Below, piece by piece: positions 1 through 11,953 of a stretch of 64,000 nucleotides of DNA. The translations under genes were made by a program, and so were the position numbers. Each line of letters starts with the position of its first letter. Position 1 is the stretch's first letter. Below the pieces are notes generated by a model. That model was not told the DNA's origin and searched no databases. It worked only from the letters and a program-made list of their open reading frames with translations. The stretch lies in contig OX621261.1 of NCBI GenBank assembly GCA_951640165.1, forward strand, positions 1 through 64,000, read 5' to 3'. The stretch is from Pseudoips prasinana (taxonomy: Eukaryota > Arthropoda > Insecta > Lepidoptera > Nolidae).

Positions 1-3000
1 TAACCTAACCTAACCTAACCTAACCTAACCTAACCTAACCTAACCTAACCTAACCTAACCTAACCTAACCTAACCTAACCTAACCTAACCTAACCTAACC
101 TAACCTAACCTAACCTAACCTAACCTAACCTAACCTAACCTAACCTAACCTAACCTAACCTAACCTAACCTAACCTAACCTAACCTAACCTAACCTAACC
201 TAACCTAACCTAACCTAACCTAACCTAACCTAACCTAACCTAACCTAACCTAACCTAACCTAACCTAACCTAACCTAACCTAACCTAACCTAACCTAACC
301 TAACCTAACCTAACCTAACCTAACCTAACCTAACCTAACCTAACCTAACCTAACCTAACCTAACCTAACCTAACCTAACCTAACCTAACCTAACCTAACC
401 TAACCTAACCTAACCTAACCTAACCTAACCTAACCTAACCTAACCTAACCTAACCTAACCTAACCTAACCTAACCTAACCTAACCTAACCTAACCTAACC
501 TAACCTAACCTAACCTAACCTAACCTAACCTAACCTAACCTAACCTAACCTAACCTAACCTAACCTAACCTAACCTAACCTAACCTAACCTAACCTAACC
601 TAACCTAACCTAACCTAACCTAACCTAACCTAACCTAACCTAACCTAACCTAACCTAACCTAACCTAACCTAACCTAACCTAACCTAACCTAACCTAACC
701 TAACCTAACCTAACCTAACCTAACCTAACCACCTAACCTAACCTAACCTAACCTAACCTAACCTAACCTAACCTAACCTAACCTAACCTAACCTAACCTA
801 ACCTAACCTAACCTAACCTAACCTAACCTAACCTAACCTAACCTAACCTAACCTAACCTAACCTAACCTAACCTAACCTAACCTAACCTAACCTAACCTA
901 ACCTAACCTAACCTAACCTAACCTAACCTAACCTAACCTAACCTAACCTAACCTAACCTAACCTAACCTAACCTAACCTAACCTAACCTAACCTAACCTA
1001 ACCTAACCTAACCTAACCTAACCTAACCTAACCTAACCTAACCTAACCTAACCTAACCTAACCTAACCTAACCTAACCTAACCTAACCTAACCTAACCTA
1101 ACCTAACCTAACCTAACCTAACCTAACCTAACCTAACCTAACCTAACCTAACCTAACCTAACCTAACCTAACCTAACCTAACCTAACCTAACCTAACCTA
1201 ACCTAACCTAACCTAACCTAACCTAACCTAACCTAACCTAACCTAACCTAACCTAACCTAACCTAACCTAACCTAACCTAACCTAACCTAACCTAACCTA
1301 ACCTAACCTAACCTAACCTAACCTAACCTAACCTAACCTAACCTAACCTAACCTAACCTAACCTAACCTAACCTAACCTAACCTAACCTAACCTAACCTA
1401 ACCTAACCTAACCTAACCTAACCTAACCTAACCTAACCTAACCTAACCTAACCTAACCTAACCTAACCTAACCTAACCTAACCTAACCTAACCTAACCTA
1501 ACCTAACCTAACCTAACCTAACCTAACCTAACCTAACCTAACCTAACCTAACCTAACCTAACCTAACCTAACCTAACCTAACCTAACCTAACCTAACCTA
1601 ACCTAACCTAACCTAACCTAACCTAACCTAACCTAACCTAACCTAACCTAACCTAACCTAACCTAACCTAACCTAACCTAACCTAACCTAACCTAACCTA
1701 ACCTAACCTAACCTAACCTAACCTAACCTAACCTAACCTAACCTAACCTAACCTAACCTAACCTAACCTAACCTAACCTAACCTAACCTAACCTAACCTA
1801 ACCTAACCTAACCTAACCTAACCTAACCTAACCTAACCTAACCTAACCTAACCTAACCTAACCTAACCTAACCTAACCTAACCTAACCTAACCTAACCTA
1901 ACCTAACCTAACCTAACCTAACCTAACCTAACCTAACCTAACCTAACCTAACCTAACCTAACCTAACCTAACCTAACCTAACCTAACCTAACCTAACCTA
2001 ACCTAACCTAACCTAACCTAACCTAACCTAACCTAACCTAACCTAACCTAACCTAACCTAACCTAACCTAACCTAACCTAACCTAACCTAACCTAACCTA
2101 ACCTAACCTAACCTAACCTAACCTAACCTAACCTAACCTAACCTAACCTAACCTAACCTAACCTAACCTAACCTAACCTAACCTAACCTAACCTAACCTA
2201 ACCTAACCTAACCTAACCTAACCTAACCTAACCTAACCTAACCTAACCTAACCTAACCTAACCTAACCTAACCTAACCTAACCTAACCTAACCTAACCTA
2301 ACCTAACCTAACCTAACCTAACCTAACCTAACCTAACCTAACCTAACCTAACCTAACCTAACCTAACCTAACCTAACCTAACCTAACCTAACCTAACCTA
2401 ACCTAACCTAACCTAACCTAACCTAACCTAACCTAACCTAACCTAACCTAACCTAACCTAACCTAACCTAACCTAACCTAACCTAACCTAACCTAACCTA
2501 ACCTAACCTAACCTAACCTAACCTAACCTAACCTAACCTAACCTAACCTAACCTAACCTAACCTAACCTAACCTAACCTAACCTAACCTAACCTAACCTA
2601 ACCTAACCTAACCTAACCTAACCTAACCTAACCTAACCTAACCTAACCTAACCTAACCTAACCTAACCTAACCTAACCTAACCTAACCTAACCTAACCTA
2701 ACCTAACCTAACCTAACCTAACCTAACCTAACCTAACCTAACCTAACCTAACCTAACCTAACCTAACCTAACCTAACCTAACCTAACCTAACCTAACCTA
2801 ACCTAACCTAACCTAACCTAACCTAACCTAACCTAACCTAACCTAACCTAACCTAACCTAACCTAACCTAACCTAACCTAACCTAACCTAACCTAACCTA
2901 ACCTAACCTAACCTAACCTAACCTAACCTAACCTAACCTAACCTAACCTAACCTAACCTAACCTAACCTAACCTAACCTAACCTAACCTAACCTAACCTA

Positions 3001-6000
3001 ACCTAACCTAACCTAACCTAACCTAACCTAACCTAACCTAACCTAACCTAACCTAACCTAACCTAACCTAACCTAACCTAACCTAACCTAACCTAACCTA
3101 ACCTAACCTAACCTAACCTAACCTAACCTAACCTAACCTAACCTAACCTAACCTAACCTAACCTAACCTAACCTAACCTAACCTAACCTAACCTAACCTA
3201 ACCTAACCTAACCTAACCTAACCTAACCTAACCTAACCTAACCTAACCTAACCTAACCTAACCTAACCTAACCTAACCTAACCTAACCTAACCTAACCTA
3301 ACCTAACCTAACCTAACCTAACCTAACCTAACCTAACCTAACCTAACCTAACCTAACCTAACCTAACCTAACCTAACCTAACCTAACCTAACCTAACCTA
3401 ACCTAACCTAACCTAACCTAACCTAACCTAACCTAACCTAACCTAACCTAACCTAACCTAACCTAACCTAACCTAACCTAACCTAACCTAACCTAACCTA
3501 ACCTAACCTAACCTAACCTAACCTAACCTAACCTAACCTAACCTAACCTAACCTAACCTAACCTAACCTAACCTAACCTAACCTAACCTAACCTAACCTA
3601 ACCTAACCTAACCTAACCTAACCTAACCTAACCTAACCTAACCTAACCTAACCTAACCTAACCTAACCTAACCTAACCTAACCTAACCTAACCTAACCTA
3701 ACCTAACCTAACCTAACCTAACCTAACCTAACCTAACCTAACCTAACCTAACCTAACCTAACCTAACCTAACCTAACCTAACCTAACCTAACCTAACCTA
3801 ACCTAACCTAACCTAACCTAACCTAACCTAACCTAACCTAACCTAACCTAACCTAACCTAACCTAACCTAACCTAACCTAACCTAACCTAACCTAACCTA
3901 ACCTAACCTAACCTAACCTAACCTAACCTAACCTAACCTAACCTAACCTAACCTAACCTAACCTAACCTAACCTAACCTAACCTAACCTAACCTAACCTA
4001 ACCTAACCTAACCTAACCTAACCTAACCTAACCTAACCTAACCTAACCTAACCTAACCTAACCTAACCTAACCTAACCTAACCTAACCTAACCTAACCTA
4101 ACCTAACCTAACCTAACCTAACCTAACCTAACCTAACCTAACCTAACCTAACCTAACCTAACCTAACCTAACCTAACCTAACCTAACCTAACCTAACCTA
4201 ACCTAACCTAACCTAACCTAACCTAACCTAACCTAACCTAACCTAACCTAACCTAACCTAACCTAACCTAACCTAACCTAACCTAACCTAACCTAACCTA
4301 ACCTAACCTAACCTAACCTAACCTAACCTAACCTAACCTAACCTAACCTAACCTAACCTAACCTAACCTAACCTAACCTAACCTAACCTAACCTAACCTA
4401 ACCTAACCTAACCTAACCTAACCTAACCTAACCTAACCTAACCTAACCTAACCTAACCTAACCTAACCTAACCTAACCTAACCTAACCTAACCTAACCTA
4501 ACCTAACCTAACCTAACCTAACCTAACCTAACCTAACCTAACCTAACCTAACCTAACCTAACCTAACCTAACCTAACCTAACCTAACCTAACCTAACCTA
4601 ACCTAACCTAACCTAACCTAACCTAACCTAACCTAACCTAACCTAACCTAACCTAACCTAACCTAACCTAACCTAACCTAACCTAACCTAACCTAACCTA
4701 ACCTAACCTAACCTAACCTAACCTAACCTAACCTAACCTAACCTAACCTAACCTAACCTAACCTAACCTAACCTAACCTAACCTAACCTAACCTAACCTA
4801 ACCTAACCTAACCTAACCTAACCTAACCTAACCTAACCTAACCTAACCTAACCTAACCTAACCTAACCTAACCTAACCTAACCTAACCTAACCTAACCTA
4901 ACCTAACCTAACCTAACCTAACCTAACCTAACCTAACCTAACCTAACCTAACCTAACCTAACCTAACCTAACCTAACCTAACCTAACCTAACCTAACCTA
5001 ACCTAACCTAACCTAACCTAACCTAACCTAACCTAACCTAACCTAACCTAACCTAACCTAACCTAACCTAACCTAACCTAACCTAACCTAACCTAACCTA
5101 ACCTAACCTAACCTAACCTAACCTAACCTAACCTAACCTAACCTAACCTAACCTAACCTAACCTAACCTAACCTAACCTAACCTAACCTAACCTAACCTA
5201 ACCTAACCTAACCTAACCTAACCTAACCTAACCTAACCTAACCTAACCTAACCTAACCTAACCTAACCTAACCTAACCTAACCTAACCTAACCTAACCTA
5301 ACCTAACCTAACCTAACCTAACCTAACCTAACCTAACCTAACCTAACCTAACCTAACCTAACCTAACCTAACCTAACCTAACCTAACCTAACCTAACCTA
5401 ACCTAACCTAACCTAACCTAACCTAACCTAACCTAACCTAACCTAACCTAACCTAACCTAACCTAACCTAACCTAACCTAACCTAACCTAACCTAACCTA
5501 ACCTAACCTAACCTAACCTAACCTAACCTAACCTAACCTAACCTAACCTAACCTAACCTAACCTAACCTAACCTAACCTAACCTAACCTAACCTAACCTA
5601 ACCTAACCTAACCTAACCTAACCTAACCTAACCTAACCTAACCTAACCTAACCTAACCTAACCTAACCTAACCTAACCTAACCTAACCTAACCTAACCTA
5701 ACCTAACCTAACCTAACCTAACCTAACCTAACCTAACCTAACCTAACCTAACCTAACCTAACCTAACCTAACCTAACCTAACCTAACCTAACCTAACCTA
5801 ACCTAACCTAACCTAACCTAACCTAACCTAACCTAACCTAACCTAACCTAACCTAACCTAACCTAACCTAACCTAACCTAACCTAACCTAACCTAACCTA
5901 ACCTAACCTAACCTAACCTAACCTAACCTAACCTAACCTAACCTAACCTAACCTAACCTAACCTAACCTAACCTAACCTAACCTAACCTAACCTAACCTA

Positions 6001-6113
6001 ACCTAACCTAACCTAACCTAACCTAACCTAACCTAACCTAACCTAACCTAACCTAACCTAACCTAACCTAACCTAACCTAACCTAACCTAACCTAACCTA
6101 ACCTAACCTAACC
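1..6113. repeat. Terminal telomere array (TAACC)n / (TTAGG)n
   Basis: About 1,220 copies of the pentamer TAACC, the C-rich strand of the canonical arthropod telomere repeat TTAGG. With the C-rich strand reading 5'->3' from base 1, the G-rich strand has its 3' end at base 1, so this is the left chromosome terminus. The array is essentially perfect; the only irregularity I see is a shortened unit (ACC) at 731-733 that shifts the repeat phase. It ends directly at the poly-T of E1. The perfection suggests recent telomerase synthesis or active homogenisation. Confidence 0.98.
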
Positions 6114-6135
6114 TTTTTTTTTTTTTTTTTTTTTT

Positions 6136-6598
6136 ACATGGTGGAAATGCATTAAACTTACGCATACCCGCCGCTTGGGGAGGCGACGGGTTATGTGGGA
6201 CTCACTCGGGCTAGTCCCGGGATACGCACTAAAACCACCATGGTAGCCAGCCTCACAATGCCTGTAGCGGGGGGCCTGGGTACTCGTGAACGATCTCGCC
6301 AGTACCCCCGCTGTACACTGAGCGTCTGAGACTCTCCTCCGGGGACGGGAGGAGGGCCAAATGCCTCCTCCCCTCCCCTTCACGCACAAGCGCGTTTAGG
6401 CAACCTGAGCTACAGCAGGTTACCTCATCCCGGGACCGCTTATGTAAGACGAGTGGAGTTCCCCTCCTCCAAACGCCAGCGGTCCCAGGGGCGACGTCAA
6501 GCCGGGGAGAAGCCAGCCGGACGCCGCATACTTTCTCGCGCTGAGATAAGCTCCCAGCGCCGGCGCCGATGAAGCGGTCATTGGTGTCAATATCCAGT
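6136..6598 (-). other. E1 3' UTR (463 nt)
   Basis: This is the non-coding stretch between the ORF2 stop and the poly(A). Its tail-proximal part (about 6148-6240 on the + strand) matches the 3' end of the SART-like elements in layout: GCATACCCG, then CGGGTTATGTGGGACTC, then a CGGGctagtCCCG hairpin, then GATACGCACTAAAA. The remainder is unrelated to E2-E11. An inverted repeat CTCCTCC/GGAGGAG lies near 6335-6353. In R1-clade elements the 3' UTR RNA is bound by the element's own reverse transcriptase to start integration; that role here is inferred. Confidence 0.7.
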
Positions 6599-9500
6599 TC
6601 ATCGGCGCCGTCTCGTTCTCCTACGGGAAGGATCGTTGCGCTCCCTCTCGCGCTCGGCGGCCTCCTTCTTGAGCATAACAGCTTCACAGAAGGAGGCCAC
6701 CGTGTTCCATCCGGTTGTCGCCGCCAGCATAGCCGAAACCACTGCTGGCAGCGAGAGGTCCAATCCTATTTCAGCGACCAGGACTCGCCTCTCGGGGGCC
6801 CAAACTGGGCACTCCTCGAGTGTATGTTGGGCCGAGTCCGGGCCGCCGCCACAATGGTGACACGACGGTGTCGCCTCTCTACCTATTCGACACAGGTACT
6901 CACCGAAACACCCGTGTCCGGTGAGTATCTGTGTCAACCTAAAGGTTAGGCTGCCCCGTTTCCGGAGCAGCCATGCGTCAAACCACGGCAGGACCGCACC
7001 GACAGAGCGTTGACGCAAGCCTCTCGGCAATTCAAGCCGCTCGCGCCAAATCTCTAAGGCCTGTCGGTGCGCGTCCCGCCGCACGTTTGTCCAGTCCGGT
7101 TGTTGGCCCCCGGCATCCGAGCGGGCACGGACGAGATCGTAAACTCTCGCGTCCATGTCCGCCAGGATGTCCAGTGGCGGGAATCGTCCTAGTAAAGTCG
7201 CCGCCTCGAAGGAGATCGTCCGGTATCCACGGACCACTCTGATGGCAACCACCCGCTGCACGCTATTCAAAAGAGCTTTGCAGCGGGGAGCTCTCGCCAG
7301 TCCAGAAGACCAGACGGGAGCGCCGTAGAGGGCCATAGACCGGATAACCCCACAGTAGAGGCGGCGGACTTCTTCCCGGGGTCCCCCGAGGTTGGGCAGC
7401 AGACGCTGGAGTGCGCCCGCCGCTCCGCGAAGTCGGGGGACCAGCTGGACAAAGTGGGCGTCAAAAGCCCACCTACTGTCCAGCGTCAGCCCGAGGTATT
7501 TGAGGGTTTGCCCAACTGGGACCGCCTCACCACACACCTGAATCCGCGTGCTGGGAGGTTCCCTGCCCCGACGGAGGCTGTGGAACCAAAGCGCCTCAGT
7601 TTTATGAGGCGCTACCTGAAGGCCCAGCCCGCGGACACTGCCGACGACGCAGGCTACTCCCAGTTCGGCAAGCCGTGCCACATCCGTGAAATTGCTCCCC
7701 CTGGCCAACACGAGAGTGTCATCTGCATAGCAAACGACATCTACGCCGAGGGGGAGCCTCGTCCTAAGGACCGCGTCAAAAGCGAGGTTCCACAAGAGGG
7801 GTCCTAAAACAGATCCCTGTGGAACCCCGCGATCGACCTCCCTTGACATTCCCTCTCCGCCCCGAGCCGTGTATACGATGAGCCTATCGCTCAAATACGA
7901 GCTAACAATCCCCTGTAGGTAAGGGGGCACGTTGTGGTAACCCAGTGCCTCCCTTATTGCCCACCACGGGAGGGAGTTGAAGGCGTTGACAATGTCAAGA
8001 CTGACAGCCATCGCCACTCCCCCCTCCCGAACGACGACCTGTGACAGGGATTGGACCCGCCGGATTGCGTCCACCGTCGAACGACCGCGACGGAAGCCGA
8101 ACTGGCAGTCCGACAGGTCAGGCCCATCTCGTGACAGGTGCCCGCTGAGACGGGCGGACACTACTCGCTCGAATAGTTTGCCCACCTCGTCCAGAAGGCA
8201 AATGGGTCGGAACGAAGAGGGAGAGTCCGCATTTCTCCCTTTCTTTTGGATGAGGACGAGCTTGGCCTCCTTCCACTTAGACGGGAAAACCCCAAGGTGG
8301 AGGCAGCGAGAGAAGAGGCGACGCAGCTTACTGCCTAGCACTGACAGGGCCAGCACCCAGGCCCGACCTGGGATACCGTCGGGCCCAGGGGCAGTGTTTC
8401 GCGCCGCGAGTCGCCTTACTGCGCTCTCAAGCTCGTCCTCCGTCACTTCCATGTCGGATGTCCAGTCCGGTGTAGATCGCGGTGGAGCGACCGAGTCACC
8501 GGGCTCGGCCCTTGGGAAGAGGGTGTCTACCACTCTTCCCACGAACTCGGGGTCGAGCGTTTCGGTGAGTGGAGGGACCCATGGTCTGAGCTTGCCCATA
8601 ACCATCTTGTACGGGCGCCCCCATGGATCCCTGTTGATCCCCTCGATCAGCTCCTCCCACGCCCTGGTCTTTGCCTCCTTGATGGCGAACTGGAACGCCA
8701 TGGTGGCCAAGCGGTATGCTCGGTAAGCCTCTGCAATCTCGTCGACCGAGGCACGCCGTCTCCTTCTAGTCCTAGTATAACGGCGGCGCGCAGAGACGCA
8801 GGACCCCCGCAGCCGCGCTAAGTCCGCTGACCACCAGTAGACGGAGGACCTCGTTGTCGGCCTGGCTCGGGGCATGGCGACGTCACAAATAGTGGTCATC
8901 TTTTCCCCGAACCATGCCGCCACCACCTCCGGAGAGGCTTCGTCCTCCAACTCTTCCCAATCCGCGACGAGGGCAGAAGCAAGAAGCAGATCTCTGTCTA
9001 ATCGCCTCAAGGCCCATCGTCGCGGAGCGGCATTTTGTTGGCGTCCCAGTTCGCCATTTGGGCACCTGCCCGACATCTCAATGAGAATGTGCCGGTGATC
9101 TGATAGAGTTGCGAGCTCCTCAGCCACTCTCCAGCCTGATACCCTGCGCGCAGCAGGGACAGTCGCCCACGTTAGGTCGACAACCGACTCCCCCTGCCAC
9201 CGCACGCAAGTACTGGTTGATCCTTGGTTGAGTAGCTGAAGATTAAGTGATGCAGCCCACTCTATCAGTGCTTCCCCTCTCAGGTCGTCACGAGCGTCCC
9301 CCCACACCCTGGAGTGTGCATTGAAGTCGCCCATGACGAACAGTGGACGTGAGAGTAGACCCTGGATGCAGGTGCCCAGTCTGTCGATGGTGTCCTCGAA
9401 GTGGGCAAGGCCGCAGTTTGGAGAGATGTAACATCCCACCACTACGGCGTCGCCCCATTCGATGACAACAAAATCTGTCCCACCATGGATGAGGCGGCAA

Positions 9501-9814
9501 TGGAGGCCACCCGATGCTTCCGCCCAGTAAATAGCGACGGAACCCCCGTCCACCCCGAACCACCTCGGGTGATCCGGGATGGAATAGGGCTCCGATATCA
9601 CCGCAAGGGCAACTGACCACTCCGCGAGCGTCTGTAGCAGGAGATCCTGCGCTGCACGGCAGTGGTTTAAGTTACCCTGCAATATCTTGGATGGGGGCGG
9701 GAATTTTAGACCTCCATTGTCTCCTGACCAGCCAGAAGCGCGAACGAATTCGCTACTGGCGTAGTGGGTGGACCCTGCGGCTTCTGCACTGTCCGGCTTT
9801 TGGGAGGGAAGCAC
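6599..9814 (-). CDS. E1 ORF2: endonuclease-reverse transcriptase polyprotein
   Basis: The protein has about 1,071 codons counted from a GTG at 9814 and an uninterrupted frame. The endonuclease domain covers about residues 45-245, with the catalytic glutamate in SEPYS (near 75), GDFNAHS (162-168) and LSDHRH (near 237-242). Reverse transcriptase motifs follow: FGFRRGRSTVDA, motif A SLDIVNAFN (Asp607), motif B GVPQGSVLGPLLWN (from 663), motif C CYADD (695-699) and KYLGLTLDSRW. A C-terminal CxxC...H...C finger follows HGCFG. It would nick a telomere repeat and copy the element RNA there. Start unclear: no ATG precedes the endonuclease domain in this frame, and the first codon here is GTG. By homology with E3 the mature protein begins near SKILQGN. 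The frame is -1 relative to ORF1 and overlaps it by about 110 nt, so translation may depend on frameshifting, reinitiation or a non-AUG start. Confidence 0.9.
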   Translation of the reverse strand: MLPSQKPDSAEAAGSTHYASSEFVRASGWSGDNGGLKFPPPSKILQGNLNHCRAAQDLLLQTLAEWSVALAVISEPYSIPDHPRWFGVDGGSVAIYWAEASGGLHCRLIHGGTDFVVIEWGDAVVVGCYISPNCGLAHFEDTIDRLGTCIQGLLSRPLFVMGDFNAHSRVWGDARDDLRGEALIEWAASLNLQLLNQGSTSTCVRWQGESVVDLTWATVPAARRVSGWRVAEELATLSDHRHILIEMSGRCPNGELGRQQNAAPRRWALRRLDRDLLLASALVADWEELEDEASPEVVAAWFGEKMTTICDVAMPRARPTTRSSVYWWSADLARLRGSCVSARRRYTRTRRRRRASVDEIAEAYRAYRLATMAFQFAIKEAKTRAWEELIEGINRDPWGRPYKMVMGKLRPWVPPLTETLDPEFVGRVVDTLFPRAEPGDSVAPPRSTPDWTSDMEVTEDELESAVRRLAARNTAPGPDGIPGRAWVLALSVLGSKLRRLFSRCLHLGVFPSKWKEAKLVLIQKKGRNADSPSSFRPICLLDEVGKLFERVVSARLSGHLSRDGPDLSDCQFGFRRGRSTVDAIRRVQSLSQVVVREGGVAMAVSLDIVNAFNSLPWWAIREALGYHNVPPYLQGIVSSYLSDRLIVYTARGGEGMSREVDRGVPQGSVLGPLLWNLAFDAVLRTRLPLGVDVVCYADDTLVLARGSNFTDVARLAELGVACVVGSVRGLGLQVAPHKTEALWFHSLRRGREPPSTRIQVCGEAVPVGQTLKYLGLTLDSRWAFDAHFVQLVPRLRGAAGALQRLLPNLGGPREEVRRLYCGVIRSMALYGAPVWSSGLARAPRCKALLNSVQRVVAIRVVRGYRTISFEAATLLGRFPPLDILADMDARVYDLVRARSDAGGQQPDWTNVRRDAHRQALEIWRERLELPRGLRQRSVGAVLPWFDAWLLRKRGSLTFRLTQILTGHGCFGEYLCRIGREATPSCHHCGGGPDSAQHTLEECPVWAPERRVLVAEIGLDLSLPAVVSAMLAATTGWNTVASFCEAVMLKKEAAERERERNDPSRRRTRRRR

Positions 9815-10347
9815 TTACTTCCTCCCATCCTGTGTTTGCCAGCGACGCCAAGGTCCGTACAGATCGGACACTTCGGTTCGCTGGCTTTGCAGTTTACGGC
9901 CTTATGGCCCTGGTCGCCACAGACATAGCAGCATTTGCTGCGATCTGTGGGACTACTGCACTTGGCCTTAACGTGGCCAAACCCGAGGCATTTGTAGCAC
10001 TGCAAGGGTCTAGCCTTGAGTGCCTCGACCCTTGCTGCTGACCAACCAACGCACACGCGTTTGCCTGCGAGCTTATTGGCCGCCTCTAGCGGGCATCTGA
10101 CCCACGCAGTGTTGAGCCCAGACGCATGGACTCGGACAGGCCCTACTTTAAAGTCATTCGCGGAGCAACCGACGGTGCCCGCTAAGGCCACCGCGATCGC
10201 TGCGGGAGTGACAGTCTCGTCCAGGTCAAAGACGCGCATTTCTGCGGTCTTGACAGGACGCGAGATCCGAGCGTCCGTATCCGCCAGAACTTCCCTTAGT
10301 TTGGCTGCGAGGGCATCGGCTCTTGTGGTATTCTCGGGCCCGGAGAA
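9706..10347 (-). pseudogene. E1 ORF1 fragment, C-terminal zinc-knuckle region
   Basis: The frame is open from the telomere junction at 10347 to a TAA at 9706-9708, about 213 codons. The upstream half reads ...ADALAAKLREVLADTDAR..., matching the conserved ADLFAAKLQEV region of the SART-like ORF1. Then come an RRM-like stretch (VFDLDETVTPAAI) and three zinc knuckles: CYKCLGFGHVKAKC, CYVCGDQGHKAVNC and a CPIC...H...C third finger. ORF1 proteins of this clade bind element RNA and direct it to telomeres. The N-terminal two thirds are missing through 5' truncation, so this copy cannot supply a full ORF1. Confidence 0.9.
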
Positions 10348-10403
10348 ACCTAACCTAACCTAACCTAACCTAACCTAACCTAACCTAACCTAACCTAACC
10401 TAA

Positions 10404-10405
<2 letters not shown>
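10348..10405. repeat. Interstitial telomere repeats between E1 and E2
   Basis: 58 bp of (AACCT)n between the truncated 5' end of E1 and the poly-T of E2. It is the longest telomeric spacer in the element cluster. Confidence 0.97.
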
Positions 10406-10460
<55 letters not shown>

Positions 10461-11938
10461 TTTGCGCTGGGAAAAAATGCGTTACGTATACCCGCCCATT
10501 GGGGGATGGACGGGTTATGTGGGACTCTCCGGCTATTCCGGCATACCCACTAAAATAACCCAGCGGCACTCCCGCATCGTCTGTGTGGAGGAGGACTGGG
10601 AAACCGGCACAGCCTTTACGTCCAGTCCCCCACCGACGACCGCCCGCTTTTACAGCGGGGCCCGCACGCCCCTCCCTAAGTGGAGGGGCCCGGGAACGAC
10701 CGTGAGTGCTCGGCCGTTCCCGCCCGACGATGGTGGCGATTTGTGCAATGCGAGCGAAGGCGCCCCCGCGCCTGTCGCCCGCTAATCACCACCAGAAGGA
10801 GGGAGGCGACGATCGTACAACCGCCGTCTCCCACCCCTTCTTCGCCTGCGGAGCGGCGGCGCGAGAGGATCATCCTCCCGCGCGCGCTCCGCCGCCTCCT
10901 TTTGCGACATGACATTCTCGCAAAAGGAGGCAACCGCCGCCCAAGCCTCCTCACTCCCCAGCATGGAGTTCACCACACTGGGAAGTGAGAGGTCCATTCC
11001 GACCACATCTGTCAGGGCACGGCGCAGCTCAGCCCAGGCTGGGCACACCTCGAGGGTGTGCTGCGCCGTGTCCTCCGCGGCTCCACAGTCGTGGCACGCC
11101 GGGGTTTCCTCCCTCTGGATCCGATGCAGGTGCGTTCCGAAGCAGCCATGCCCGGACAACACCTGCACCAGACGGAAAGAGAGGAAACCGTGGGGGCGCT
11201 CGAGCCAGTCCCGCAGGACTGGACCGAGCGCGTCCAGCGTCCGGCGTCCAAATGTGGCGGAGGCGAGGTCCCGTGTCCAGTGTAGGACGATTGCGTCCCT
11301 CGCCTCCCGCCGCACGGCATCCCGCTCTTGCGCGGCGGGGCGCTCACCCAGCGCCCTACGCCGCGCCGCCCATTCGTACACTCTGGCGAGCACCCATGCC
11401 TCCAATTCCCAGGGAGGGGTGCCGGCCAGAGCGCACGCCGCCGCGAAGCCCACTGAGCGGTAGGCTCTCGCCACCCGCTGTGCAATGGCCCGTTGGGGCC
11501 TGCGGATGGCGGTTGCATTCTCCCTCCTGTGGAGGGAGTCCGCCCAGATGGGTGCCCCATACAGGGCCATACTCTTGAGGATGCCGGCATAGAGGCGCCG
11601 GCATCGCTCCTTGGGCCCTCCCAGGTTTGGGAGGAGCCATGAGAGGGCGTCCGCGGCTTTCAGCAGGCGCGTCGACAGCCCGCTAAAGTGCGGGCCGAAG
11701 CGCCACCTGCTGTCCAGCACGAGGCCCAGATACTTCATCTGGGCCCCGACCCCTATCCGGACGCCCTCCACCACAATGTGGGCGTCTGGAGGGCAGCGCT
11801 GCCGAGGCCCGTGAAAGAACACGGCCTCGGTCTTGTTCAGCGCCACCCTCAATCCAAGCTGGTGGATCCTACCTGCCACTAAGGATCCGCCAGCTGAGGC
11901 CAGACAGGCCGCCTCCCTAAAGTCCCTCCCCCGGGCAA
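10406..11938 (-). mobile_element. E2: 5'-truncated SART-like element (3' 1.5 kb)
   Basis: Poly(A) is seen as a 54-nt T run (10406-10459), followed by a 322-nt 3' UTR and the last third of ORF2. Similarity to E3 stops at the CCCGGGCAAC motif near 11938, where (TAACC)n begins. A few bases (AAC) are shared by element and telomere at the break. The missing EN and most of the RT mark it as a dead-on-arrival insertion. Confidence 0.95.
10782..11938 (-). pseudogene. E2 ORF2 C-terminal fragment
   Basis: About 385 codons, in frame from the telomere junction to the TAG at 10782-10784. It holds the RT thumb region (LNKTEAVFFHG, KYLGLVLDSRW), the connection region and the C-terminal finger HGCFGTHLHRI...CHDC...H...C, ending in the Arg-rich tail RRRRRGGRRR...PPSGGD. 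Endonuclease and the YADD active site are absent, so it is inactive. An Arg-to-His change (GRIHQLG instead of GRIRQLG) distinguishes it from the other copies. Confidence 0.93.
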
Positions 11939-11953
11939 CCTAACCTAACCTAA

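Larger units (their letters stand above)
6114..10347 (-). mobile_element. E1: 5'-truncated R1-clade telomeric non-LTR retrotransposon, divergent family
   Basis: Read on the minus strand, the copy runs from a truncated ORF1 at 10347 to a poly(A) tail (T run 6114-6135). (TAACC)n lies directly on both sides. It encodes the last part of a zinc-knuckle ORF1 and a complete-looking ORF2 with endonuclease, reverse transcriptase and C-terminal CCHC finger. It is clearly a different family from E2-E11: its ORF2 protein is only moderately similar and its ORF1/ORF2 junction lacks TAATG. However, its 3' UTR carries a related terminal structure and it has the same orientation in the telomere. The 5' truncation is typical of incomplete target-primed reverse transcription. 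As the most distal element, it is probably among the youngest insertions. Confidence 0.93.

Noticed and set aside
9780..9814. CCCAAAA as a -1 slippery heptamer for E1 ORF2
   Set aside because: It lies near the start of the overlap, but in the ORF1 frame it reads CCC AAA AGC, so it is not in the X XXY YYZ phase needed; not claimed as the mechanism.
6114..10347. Calling E1 a TRAS element
   Set aside because: TRAS elements are described as opposite in orientation to SART in the repeat; E1 has the same orientation as the SART-like copies. Only R1-clade membership is supported here.
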